From NCBI GenBank assembly GCA_002344795.1, contig DDUM01000042.1, positions 1-5,017 of the forward strand: a stretch of DNA of 5,017 nucleotides, given 5' to 3'. Made by a program: the position numbers and the translations under genes. The DNA comes from Flammeovirgaceae bacterium UBA2338. Its GTDB lineage: Bacteria > Bacteroidota > Bacteroidia > Cytophagales > Cyclobacteriaceae. Each line of letters opens with the position of its first letter. Position 1 is the first letter of the stretch. Of this stretch, positions 1 through 5,017 are shown piece by piece. The notes beneath the pieces were generated by a model, which saw only the letters and a program-made list of their open reading frames with translations, searched no databases and was not told the origin of the DNA.

Positions 1-275
1 GGAAGGTTCAGAGATTGGGCCTTTAGCAGTTCAGGGTTGTCCTTTTTGGCATGCATGCCAAGGATAACCGCACTTACAGAATTATCAATTTTGTCAGGAA
101 ACCACCCTAATGCGGGTGGAAGTAAATTTTCCTTGCTGAGTTTGCTTTTTGATGGATCCTGAATATCGTCATCAGATCCGGATATCTGGTGTCCTTGGCG
201 ACTAAGTGCAATGGCCAGGTTGTGCATTACACTTCCTCCAATAGCTATGAAATGAATTTTTTGTGGGTGAGACAT
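1..275 (-). CDS. mpl: Mpl-like Mur ligase (UDP-MurNAc:tripeptide ligase), 5' part only
   Basis: The reverse strand reads 91 codons without a stop from an ATG at 275-273 to the left edge, so the C-terminal four-fifths of a roughly 450-residue protein is missing. The N-terminus shows the Rossmann-like nucleotide-sugar domain of Mur ligases: a beta strand and glycine turn (IHFIAIGGSVMHNLA, residues 7-21), then GSDDDIQDP (33-41), GWFPDKI (57-63) and VILGMHAKKDNPEL (70-83). The 'MHNLA' loop and the 'LGMHAKKDNPEL' stretch fit the Mpl group better than MurC, whose loop is normally GIGGxGM. Mpl joins the recycled tripeptide L-Ala-D-Glu-meso-Dap to UDP-MurNAc in the cytoplasm, feeding peptidoglycan recycling. 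The ATP-binding and ligase domains lie outside the window, so catalytic residues cannot be checked. An AGGA sits four bases before the start. It is transcribed divergently from dnaB. A MurC-like paralogue is the main alternative. Confidence 0.82.
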   Translation of the reverse strand, partial: MSHPQKIHFIAIGGSVMHNLAIALSRQGHQISGSDDDIQDPSKSKLSKENLLPPALGWFPDKIDNSVSAVILGMHAKKDNPELLKAQSLNL

Positions 276-439
276 CAAGTCCTAAATTAATAGTTAAAGG
301 CCAAGTTAAAAAAAGAGATTGAAAAACAATGAGAATCAGTACAATGGATATTTGGGAGATGGATTGTCATGACCTTGTAGTTCTTTCGTATATTATAAAT
401 AATTGACGACATAAAAGAATAAAAGTTTCTGGATGCAAT

Positions 440-448
440 TTATTCACA
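440..448 (+). promoter_or_regulatory. Candidate DnaA box upstream of dnaB
   Basis: TTATTCACA matches the DnaA-box consensus TTATNCACA at every fixed position. It lies about 120 bases before the dnaB start and about 75 bases before the candidate -7 box. A degenerate inverted copy, TGTGGGAAA (465-473, two mismatches to the reverse consensus), follows 16 bases later. A single box with one weak neighbour is too little for a replication origin; a regulatory DnaA site on dnaB is the more reasonable reading. A chance match is possible in AT-rich DNA. Confidence 0.45.
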
Positions 449-523
449 ATTACACATGTTCTAATGTGGGAAACTTGTTTATTGAAATGTACAGAATAAG
501 GGAACGAGCACTGTTACATTGAG

Positions 524-531
524 TAGGTTTG
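524..531 (+). promoter_or_regulatory. Candidate Bacteroidota -7 promoter box for dnaB
   Basis: TAGGTTTG fits the TAnnTTTG -7 consensus of the Bacteroidota primary sigma factor. It ends 37 bases before the dnaB ATG, giving a predicted leader of about 30 bases. No TTTG -33 element is present at the usual spacing, which keeps confidence low. Confidence 0.35.
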
Positions 532-568
532 TTGTCCAATAAGAAATTACTAGCCCAACAACCACAGT

Positions 569-2098
569 ATGGAGCAAAGATCAACGTCATTGAGGCCAAG
601 TTCTGCTTATAGCGGAGCAGGAAGTAAGTCAGGAAAGGCTCTGGTGAGAGACCTCACTGAGAGTCTTGGCAAACTTCCGCCTCAAGCGCTTGATCTCGAG
701 GAGGCGGTGTTGGGTGCGTTAATGTTGGAGAAGAATGCGTTGACTACTGTGGTCGAATTTCTTCGCCCCGAACATTTTTACTCTGATGCGCACAATTTGA
801 TCTATAGTGCCATTATAGACCTTTTTAAAGCTTCCGACCCGGTAGATATGCGCACCGTGGTAGCACAACTTCGCAAGAACGGAAAACTCGAATTGGTGGG
901 TGGGGCTTACGCCATCGCTGAATTGACTTCAAAGGTGAGCTCAGCAGCCAATATTGAATACCACTCGAGGATCATCATTGAGATGGCCATCAAACGCAAT
1001 TTGATTGAAATTGCTTCACAGGTTCATCACGATGCCTATGAAGATACCAATGATGTCTTTGAATTGCTCGACAAGACAGAGCAATCCATCTACAAGATTG
1101 CAGATTCCAACCTGAGAAAGAATTATGATAGCATGAAATCTCTGATGTTTCAGGCTACGAAAGAAATTCAGGAGAAAAGGAACCACAAGGATGGGTTGAC
1201 TGGAGTTCCAACTGGTTTTTCACGGCTGGATAGGATTACTTCAGGCTGGCAAAAATCAGATTTGGTGATTATAGCTGCCCGACCTGGTATGGGTAAGACA
1301 GCATTTGTAGTATCTGCACTAAGAAATGCAGCGGTCGATTTTAATTTTCCAGTGGCAATTTTCAGTTTGGAGATGGCTTCCATTCAATTAGTAAACAGGC
1401 TAATTTCTGCTGAGGCAGAGTTAGAATCTGAAAAAATCAGAAAGGGTAACATTCAAGATCATGAATGGCAACAGTTGGTGCACAAGACCAACCGACTTTC
1501 TACGGCCCCAATATTTATTGATGACACCCCTGCATTGTCTATTCTTGAACTGAGGGCAAAGTGCAGACGCCTGAAAGCGGAACATAACATTCAATTAATA
1601 GTAGTTGACTATCTGCAATTGATGAAAGGTGAAATAGGAGGGAATCGAGAACAGGAGATTGCTTCTATTTCAAGGGCCTTAAAAGGAGTGGCTAAGGAAT
1701 TAAATGTTCCTGTAATTGCACTTTCTCAGTTGAGTCGTGGTGTGGAGACCAGAGGAGGAGACAAACGTCCTCAGCTTTCTGATTTGCGCGAATCGGGATC
1801 CATTGAGCAGGATGCTGATATTGTAATGTTCCTTTATAGACCAGAGTATTATAAAATTACAGTTGATGAAGATGGTATGCCTACTCAGGGCATGGCTGAA
1901 GTAATCATTGCCAAAAACAGAAACGGATCACTGGAAAATGTGAAGCTGAAGTTTATCGGTAAATACACCAAGTTTACAGATTTTGACGGACCGGCAAACG
2001 AAAATCCTTTCTCTGGGATGATCACCAAAGAAAGTCGGTTGAATACATTTAATCAACCAGAAGAGCCACCTTTGCCAGACGATGAAACTCCATTCTAA
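569..2098 (+). CDS. dnaB: Replicative DNA helicase DnaB
   Basis: This is the hexameric 5'-3' helicase that unwinds DNA at the replication fork and recruits primase. The 509-residue protein has a 36-residue Ser/Lys-rich extension, the all-helical DnaB N-domain from KLPPQALDLEEAVLGALML (35-53) to about 150, a linker helix to about 205, and the RecA-like motor from TGVPTGFSRLD (211-221). Motor motifs are intact: Walker A ARPGMGKT (237-244), SLEM with catalytic Glu268, Walker B LIVVDYLQL with Asp347, ALSQLSR (384-390), DLRESGSIEQDADIVMFLYR (405-424), and AKNRNG (448-453) whose Lys449 and Arg451 match the arginine-finger region. The tail (471-509) is acidic and Pro-rich and ends DDETPF. Length is somewhat above the usual 450-470 because of both extensions; there is no intein. 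The ATG at 569 is the only Met before residue 52, which already lies inside the conserved domain, so the start is secure although no Shine-Dalgarno is seen. It appears to be transcribed alone. Confidence 0.97.
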   Translation: MEQRSTSLRPSSAYSGAGSKSGKALVRDLTESLGKLPPQALDLEEAVLGALMLEKNALTTVVEFLRPEHFYSDAHNLIYSAIIDLFKASDPVDMRTVVAQLRKNGKLELVGGAYAIAELTSKVSSAANIEYHSRIIIEMAIKRNLIEIASQVHHDAYEDTNDVFELLDKTEQSIYKIADSNLRKNYDSMKSLMFQATKEIQEKRNHKDGLTGVPTGFSRLDRITSGWQKSDLVIIAARPGMGKTAFVVSALRNAAVDFNFPVAIFSLEMASIQLVNRLISAEAELESEKIRKGNIQDHEWQQLVHKTNRLSTAPIFIDDTPALSILELRAKCRRLKAEHNIQLIVVDYLQLMKGEIGGNREQEIASISRALKGVAKELNVPVIALSQLSRGVETRGGDKRPQLSDLRESGSIEQDADIVMFLYRPEYYKITVDEDGMPTQGMAEVIIAKNRNGSLENVKLKFIGKYTKFTDFDGPANENPFSGMITKESRLNTFNQPEEPPLPDDETPF

Positions 2099-2126
2099 GT
2101 AATCATTGAGTCAGCTCTAATGCTGG

Positions 2127-2161
2127 TGTGTTTTGTATATTTGACAATTCAGCAAAACACA
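2127..2161. repeat. 9-bp inverted repeat around the kinase promoter box
   Basis: TGTGTTTTG (2127-2135) and CAAAACACA (2153-2161) are perfect reverse complements separated by 17 bases. The right arm ends seven bases before the earliest kinase start codon, and the loop contains the candidate -7 box. The stem is AT-rich and is not followed by a T-run on the plus strand, so it is a poor intrinsic terminator for dnaB. A dyad binding site for a regulator, or an RNA hairpin in the leader if transcription starts further upstream, are the alternatives. Confidence 0.5.
2136..2143 (+). promoter_or_regulatory. Candidate -7 promoter box for the two-component operon
   Basis: TATATTTG is an exact match to TAnnTTTG. 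Transcription starting shortly downstream would leave a leader of only about 20 bases before the kinase start codon. No TTTG -33 element is seen at normal spacing; the nearest TTG-type element (ATTG, 2105-2108) is 27 bases upstream, which is too far. Its position in the loop of the inverted repeat 2127-2161 suggests control of this promoter. Confidence 0.4.
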
Positions 2162-2168
2162 TTTATAG

Positions 2169-4067
2169 TTGGTGTCTCAAGTATTTTCCGTATGTTTTCT
2201 TTTCCTCCTGCTTATTGTGGGTGGCTATGGCAATGCCCAAACCCAAAAGGTAGATAGTCTAAAACGTCTTCTCACCACGTCTGACACTTTATCCGAGGTG
2301 TATGCACTGAATCTTTTTAACATTTGCAATGATTTGTTAGAGTATAATCCAGATGCTGCTCTTCCATATTGTTTACAGGCAGCACAAGTACCCCACGAAA
2401 ACGATTCGTTATTGGCACAAGTTTATATTAAAACAGCTACTGCATACAGTCACAAGGCCGTCTATGACAAATCGATGGAGCTTGCACTGAAGGGATTGGA
2501 GATAGGAGAGCGCATCAATGATACACTGATTATTTTTGATGCACATACGAATTTGGGTATTGATTTATTTATACAAGAGGATTATCCAAGGGCAAGAGAG
2601 CATTTTGATTTAGCTGAACGATTGATATTCCAATACGGGGATTCAGCAAGACTTGGTCACGCCATCAATAATGTAGGCCTCGTAGTCGGGTATTTAGAAG
2701 GGTATCAGCAGGAAATTGATAAGTATGTAAGGGCACGCGAGATTTTCAGGTTAATAGGAAACCAAGAAGGGTTTGCTAATACAGTGATGAATCTGGGTAC
2801 TGCATACAATTCGTTAGGCAAGTACGATGAGGCTATCTCCGCATTTAATCAGGCGCTCAGTATTTATCAGGTGCTGCAATATAGTGCTGCAGAAGAACAG
2901 GCCTATCTTAACTTGGGTGAGACCTACCTCGACCAAAAAGAATTTGAAAAAGCATTATTGGCTACCTACAAGGCATTGGAAATCAGCAAAGCATACAATT
3001 ACAAATTGGATGAGCTCTATTCATTGGAGTTACTGTCAAAAATTCATGCTGGTTTGAATCGATATGACAGTGCTTACTTCTACAACCTAAAATCTATTTC
3101 TATAAAGGACTCACTTTTCAATTTGGAAAAGGAAAACATTCGTTCAGAAATGGAGGCCAAGTATGAAACTGAGAAGAAAGAGCAAACCATATTACAACTT
3201 CAGCAAGATACTTTGATCAAAGACCTGCAGGTACAGCAAGAAAAACAATGGCGCAATAATCTTGTAATGTTGGCAGGGTCATTAGGTATTATTGCCATAC
3301 TTTTTTATAGTCGTTTTAGAAATAAAAAGAAGGCAACGGAAGAACTGAATCAAAAAAATGATGAGCTGAAGAAACTAAATGGATTTAAAGACAGGTTGTT
3401 TACAGTGATATCTCATGACCTAAAAAGTCCCCTCTCCGCATTTAACAATTTGACAAGAAGCCTGGCGGACAACGTCAAAAATATTTCTCCCTCCGAGATA
3501 GAGGAGTACCTGAGGAACCTGAACCAGTCATCAATGGATCTTTCGAGGTTGCTTAATAATCTTTTGGAATGGGCGCTGAGTCAGACGGGGGCTATCGTAT
3601 ATCAGCCTGAATCGATCAATTGCAAATTGGTAATGGAAGAAGTAGCCGCCCAGCTAGGTCCTACAATATCAGAGAGAAAAATCCTGTTGGAGTATTTTGT
3701 ACCTTCAGAGCTAACTGCCCACGCTGATAAGAATATGGTCATTATTGTGCTTCGTAATTTATTGTCCAATGCCATAAAATTTTCAGACCTGGAAACAACC
3801 ATTACACTGTTTGCAGGGAAAAAGGATGGGATAATCACTTTGGGTGTCAAGGATCATGGTGTAGGAATTAGCACAGAGGATCAACAAAAGTTATTTGATG
3901 CTTCAGCCGATGTTCATTCGGTAGGTGCTTCCACTGAAAAGGGAACAGGCATTGGATTGATTCTATGCAAAGATTTGGTCGAGCGAAATGGAGGAAATAT
4001 TTACGTGGAGAGTAAGCTGGGTGAGGGTAGTAATTTTTACTTTAGCTTACCTGAATTTAAACAATAA
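2169..4067 (+). CDS. TPR-domain sensor histidine kinase (HisKA/HATPase_c), membrane-bound
   Basis: Sensor of a two-component system. A hydrophobic signal sequence (5-19) ends in GNA before Gln24. Six TPR-like helical repeats follow (about 83-116, 122-158, 161-198, 201-238, 241-278, 280-317; for example NLGTAYNSLGKYDEAI at 208-223), then a charged coiled coil (318-362), one membrane span (365-380) and a second coiled coil into the kinase. The TPR part is therefore predicted periplasmic, binding a protein or peptide signal. The HisKA H-box FTVISHDLKSPL carries phosphoacceptor His416; the N-box is LRNLLSNAIKFS (Asn534), the G1 box KDHGVGIS (Asp562), the F-box KLFD (574-577) and the G2 box KGTGIGL (591-597), so the kinase looks active. 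The start must be TTG (2169) or GTG (2172): a TAG stop lies directly before it, and the first in-frame ATG is codon 103, inside the TPR domain. The regulator follows two bases after the stop. The signal and target are unknown. Confidence 0.92.
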   Translation: MVSQVFSVCFLFLLLIVGGYGNAQTQKVDSLKRLLTTSDTLSEVYALNLFNICNDLLEYNPDAALPYCLQAAQVPHENDSLLAQVYIKTATAYSHKAVYDKSMELALKGLEIGERINDTLIIFDAHTNLGIDLFIQEDYPRAREHFDLAERLIFQYGDSARLGHAINNVGLVVGYLEGYQQEIDKYVRAREIFRLIGNQEGFANTVMNLGTAYNSLGKYDEAISAFNQALSIYQVLQYSAAEEQAYLNLGETYLDQKEFEKALLATYKALEISKAYNYKLDELYSLELLSKIHAGLNRYDSAYFYNLKSISIKDSLFNLEKENIRSEMEAKYETEKKEQTILQLQQDTLIKDLQVQQEKQWRNNLVMLAGSLGIIAILFYSRFRNKKKATEELNQKNDELKKLNGFKDRLFTVISHDLKSPLSAFNNLTRSLADNVKNISPSEIEEYLRNLNQSSMDLSRLLNNLLEWALSQTGAIVYQPESINCKLVMEEVAAQLGPTISERKILLEYFVPSELTAHADKNMVIIVLRNLLSNAIKFSDLETTITLFAGKKDGIITLGVKDHGVGISTEDQQKLFDASADVHSVGASTEKGTGIGLILCKDLVERNGGNIYVESKLGEGSNFYFSLPEFKQ

Positions 4068-4069
4068 CA

Positions 4070-4699
4070 ATGAATAGTCCACAATCCATCATACTTGTAG
4101 ATGATCACAGGATTGTAAGAGATGGCATAAAAGTGATGCTGCTTGAATTTCCAAGATTCAAAGTAATAGGAGAGGCCGGCAACAGTGATGCTTTTTTTGA
4201 AGTTTTCGAAAGAAAAAAGGCAGATATTGTTGTGTTGGATTTGAAAATGCCTGGTGAAAATGGTGCCCTTGTTGCAGAAAAGCTAAAGAAGCAAAGCCCG
4301 ACCACCAAGATTCTAATACATACTGCAGAAGCAGATGAGTTATTGGTCAGACATTGTTTCCAGACAGGAGTGGAAGGCATGATATCTAAAGAGTCAGGGA
4401 AGGAAACTTACCTTGAAGCATTGGAGTCTATCGCTGATGGTAAAACTTATTATGGCGGCCAGTTTACTTCGATGCTAACAACTTCAATGTCTGAAACTAA
4501 TGAGCCGCAACTTACTGCTCGAGAAATTGATGTACTAAAAGGGTTTGCGAAGGGACTATCGTATAAAGAGATTGCTTCAGACCTTAATATCAGTGCCCGA
4601 ACAGTGGAAACTCACAAAAAGAACATTCATGAGAAATTGAATGTTAACTCTACCGCTGAATTGGTAAAGTACGCCATTAAACAAGGTATCGTGCTTTAG
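4070..4699 (+). CDS. NarL/FixJ-family response regulator (REC-LuxR HTH)
   Basis: Cytoplasmic transcription regulator, 209 residues, the usual length for this family. The receiver domain (about 5-120) has the acidic pair Asp11-Asp12, phosphoacceptor Asp57 in VVLDLKMPGENG, switch Thr85 in ILIHTAEA, and Lys107 in MISKES, so all residues needed for phosphorylation are present. The LuxR-type helix-turn-helix (about 146-205) begins LTAREIDVLKGFAKGLSYKEIA (148-169) and its recognition helix lies at ISARTVETHKKNIHEKL (174-190). The ATG at 4070 is two bases after the kinase stop codon, so the pair is co-transcribed and probably translationally coupled; no separate Shine-Dalgarno is visible. By position it is the phosphorylation partner of the TPR kinase. 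Its DNA target is unknown; its own upstream inverted repeat (2127-2161) and the downstream secreted-protein gene are candidates by proximity only. Confidence 0.95.
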   Translation: MNSPQSIILVDDHRIVRDGIKVMLLEFPRFKVIGEAGNSDAFFEVFERKKADIVVLDLKMPGENGALVAEKLKKQSPTTKILIHTAEADELLVRHCFQTGVEGMISKESGKETYLEALESIADGKTYYGGQFTSMLTTSMSETNEPQLTAREIDVLKGFAKGLSYKEIASDLNISARTVETHKKNIHEKLNVNSTAELVKYAIKQGIVL

Positions 4700-4706
4700 C
4701 CTTCCT

Positions 4707-4729
4707 GTACTCCGTAAAATTCCGGATAC
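4707..4729 (+). terminator. Weak hairpin after the two-component operon
   Basis: GTA-C-TCCG (4707-4714, with C4710 bulged) can pair with CGGATAC (4723-4729) to give a 7-bp stem and an 8-base loop, starting eight bases after the regulator stop codon. The position suits a terminator, but no T-run follows, so termination here would be weak or would need other factors. Confidence 0.3.
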
Positions 4730-4750
4730 CAAACGTGATTACTCCTGATG

Positions 4751-4779
4751 TTTTCATGGTGAATAATGAATCTACTTTG
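4751..4779 (+). promoter_or_regulatory. Weak promoter candidate for the secreted-protein gene
   Basis: TACTTTG (4773-4779) is a near match to TAnnTTTG, one base short, with a T-rich TTTTC (4751-4755) about 18 bases upstream in the place of the -33 TTTG. Predicted transcription would start about 20 bases before the ATG at 4807. The poor match makes this tentative. Confidence 0.3.
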
Positions 4780-4789
4780 TAGAGCCTTG

Positions 4790-4805
4790 ATCAAAACATC
4801 AAAAC
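4790..4805 (+). repeat. Two tandem copies of ATCAAAAC before the start codon
   Basis: ATCAAAAC occurs twice head to tail with no mismatch (4790-4797 and 4798-4805), and the ATG follows after one base. It occupies the place where a ribosome binding site would be and contains no Shine-Dalgarno sequence. An A-rich unstructured leader that helps initiation is a plausible role. Confidence 0.6.
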
Positions 4806-4806
4806 C

Positions 4807-5017
4807 ATGAAATCAGATTTGCTTTCATTGGCAAGGGTCATCGGTGTGACCCTCTTGCTCTTTATTGTTCGGTTTTCATATGCCCAAAACACGGTGGGTA
4901 TAGGTGTGACAGACCCTAATCCTAATGCGGTACTTGAATTGGTGTCACCGGATCATAATCAAGGATTGCTTGTGCCAAGAGTGACCACACTGCAACGGAC
5001 CGCCAATTCCTTTGTAG
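4807..5017 (+). CDS. Secreted surface/tail-fibre-like protein, 5' part only
   Basis: An open frame of 70 codons runs from ATG 4807 off the right edge. It starts with a clear signal peptide: Lys2, Arg10, a hydrophobic core (VIGVTLLLFIV, 11-21) and cleavage predicted at SYA before Gln27. The mature part reads TVGIGVTDPNPNAVLEL (29-45) and then QGLLVPRVTTLQR (52-64). This is the stereotyped start of many large Bacteroidota exported proteins, in which 'VGIGTxxPxxxAxLDL' and 'GLLxPRMTxxQR' precede repeat, collagen-like or fibre domains and sometimes a C-terminal intramolecular chaperone. Which of these follows cannot be seen. It lies 107 bases after the response regulator, on the same strand, with weak signals for its own promoter. 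A surface adhesin or fibre is the likely class; the specific function is unknown. Confidence 0.8.
   Translation, partial: MKSDLLSLARVIGVTLLLFIVRFSYAQNTVGIGVTDPNPNAVLELVSPDHNQGLLVPRVTTLQRTANSFV

Larger units (their letters stand above)
276..568. other. Divergent mpl/dnaB intergenic region
   Basis: This 293-base AT-rich gap separates two genes that point away from each other, so it should hold the promoters of both. It contains an exact DnaA-box consensus match (440-448), a candidate dnaB promoter box (524-531), a 7-bp inverted repeat AAGTTTC/GAAACTT (423-429 and 470-476) and a 5-bp one CACAT/ATGTG (453-457 and 464-468) nested within it. No convincing protein-coding or RNA gene is visible; the only short reading frame I found (344-406, 20 codons) has no supporting features. 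I found no convincing promoter for the minus-strand gene. Confidence 0.7.

Noticed and set aside
392..397. Exact TATAAT on the minus strand as a promoter for the mpl-like gene
   Set aside because: No TTGACA-like element lies at 16-18 bases, and the primary sigma of Bacteroidota uses TAnnTTTG rather than TATAAT; AT-rich DNA gives this by chance.
344..406. 20-codon open frame in the mpl/dnaB gap
   Set aside because: It is very short, has no Shine-Dalgarno or promoter box, and shows no recognisable peptide class.
276..568. Replication origin between mpl and dnaB
   Set aside because: There is only one exact DnaA box and one degenerate one, with no cluster, no dnaA or dnaN neighbour, and no clear unwinding element.
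1168..1383. 71-codon minus-strand open frame
   Set aside because: It lies wholly inside dnaB across the Walker A region, has no recognisable domain, and is a shadow of the strongly conserved plus-strand gene.
569..2098. Intein in dnaB
   Set aside because: The Walker A, Walker B and motif 4 regions are continuous, with no insertion or Cys/His-Asn splice junctions.
2127..2161. Intrinsic terminator of dnaB
   Set aside because: The stem is AT-rich, the loop is 17 bases, and no T-run follows on the plus strand.
2827..3057. 76-codon plus-strand open frame
   Set aside because: It is an out-of-frame reading of the kinase TPR repeats, with a composition unlike a real protein and no initiation signal.
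3602..3850. 82-codon minus-strand open frame
   Set aside because: It is antisense to the kinase DHp and ATPase domains, which are conserved on the plus strand.
4105..4380. 91-codon minus-strand open frame
   Set aside because: It is antisense to the receiver domain, whose active-site residues are all intact on the plus strand.
1..5017. CRISPR array, tRNA, rRNA, insertion sequence or phage attachment site
   Set aside because: I found no regularly spaced repeats, no cloverleaf-like segment, no transposase reading frame and no terminal repeats; almost all sequence is accounted for by the genes described.

Overview
The window looks like ordinary chromosome from a member of the Bacteroidota, most likely a Cytophagales-type environmental bacterium. 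The evidence is moderately AT-rich DNA, absence of strong Shine-Dalgarno sequences, two matches to the Bacteroidota sigma -7 box (TAnnTTTG), exported proteins with cleavage just before Gln, a periplasmic-TPR histidine kinase of the kind common in this phylum, and a secreted protein start of the 'VGIG..PNPNAVLEL..GLLVPR' type. The genus assignment is not supported beyond that.

Layout. Positions 1-275, minus strand: the first 91 codons of a Mur-ligase-family protein resembling Mpl (muropeptide recycling ligase), running off the left edge. Positions 276-568: a divergent intergenic region with an exact DnaA-box consensus match and a candidate promoter for the next gene. Positions 569-2098: a complete replicative helicase dnaB, without an intein. 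Positions 2099-2168: a short gap with a candidate promoter box inside the loop of a 9-bp inverted repeat. Positions 2169-4067: a hybrid of exported TPR sensor, one membrane span and cytoplasmic histidine kinase, which must start at a non-ATG codon. Positions 4070-4699: a NarL/FixJ-type response regulator two bases downstream, certainly its operon partner. Positions 4700-4806: a gap with a weak hairpin, a weak promoter candidate and an 8-bp tandem repeat. Positions 4807-5017: the 5' end of a secreted or surface protein, cut by the right edge.

How the genes work together. The mpl-like and dnaB genes are housekeeping genes facing away from each other. The kinase and regulator form one two-component system: the outside TPR domain probably senses a protein or envelope signal, the kinase autophosphorylates on His416, and the regulator is phosphorylated on Asp57 and binds DNA through its LuxR-type helix-turn-helix. 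The secreted protein downstream is a possible, unproven, target. I do not see a clearly new biological system here. The points most worth following up are the DnaA box ahead of dnaB, the inverted repeat around the kinase promoter box, and the SSB-like acidic tip of DnaB.
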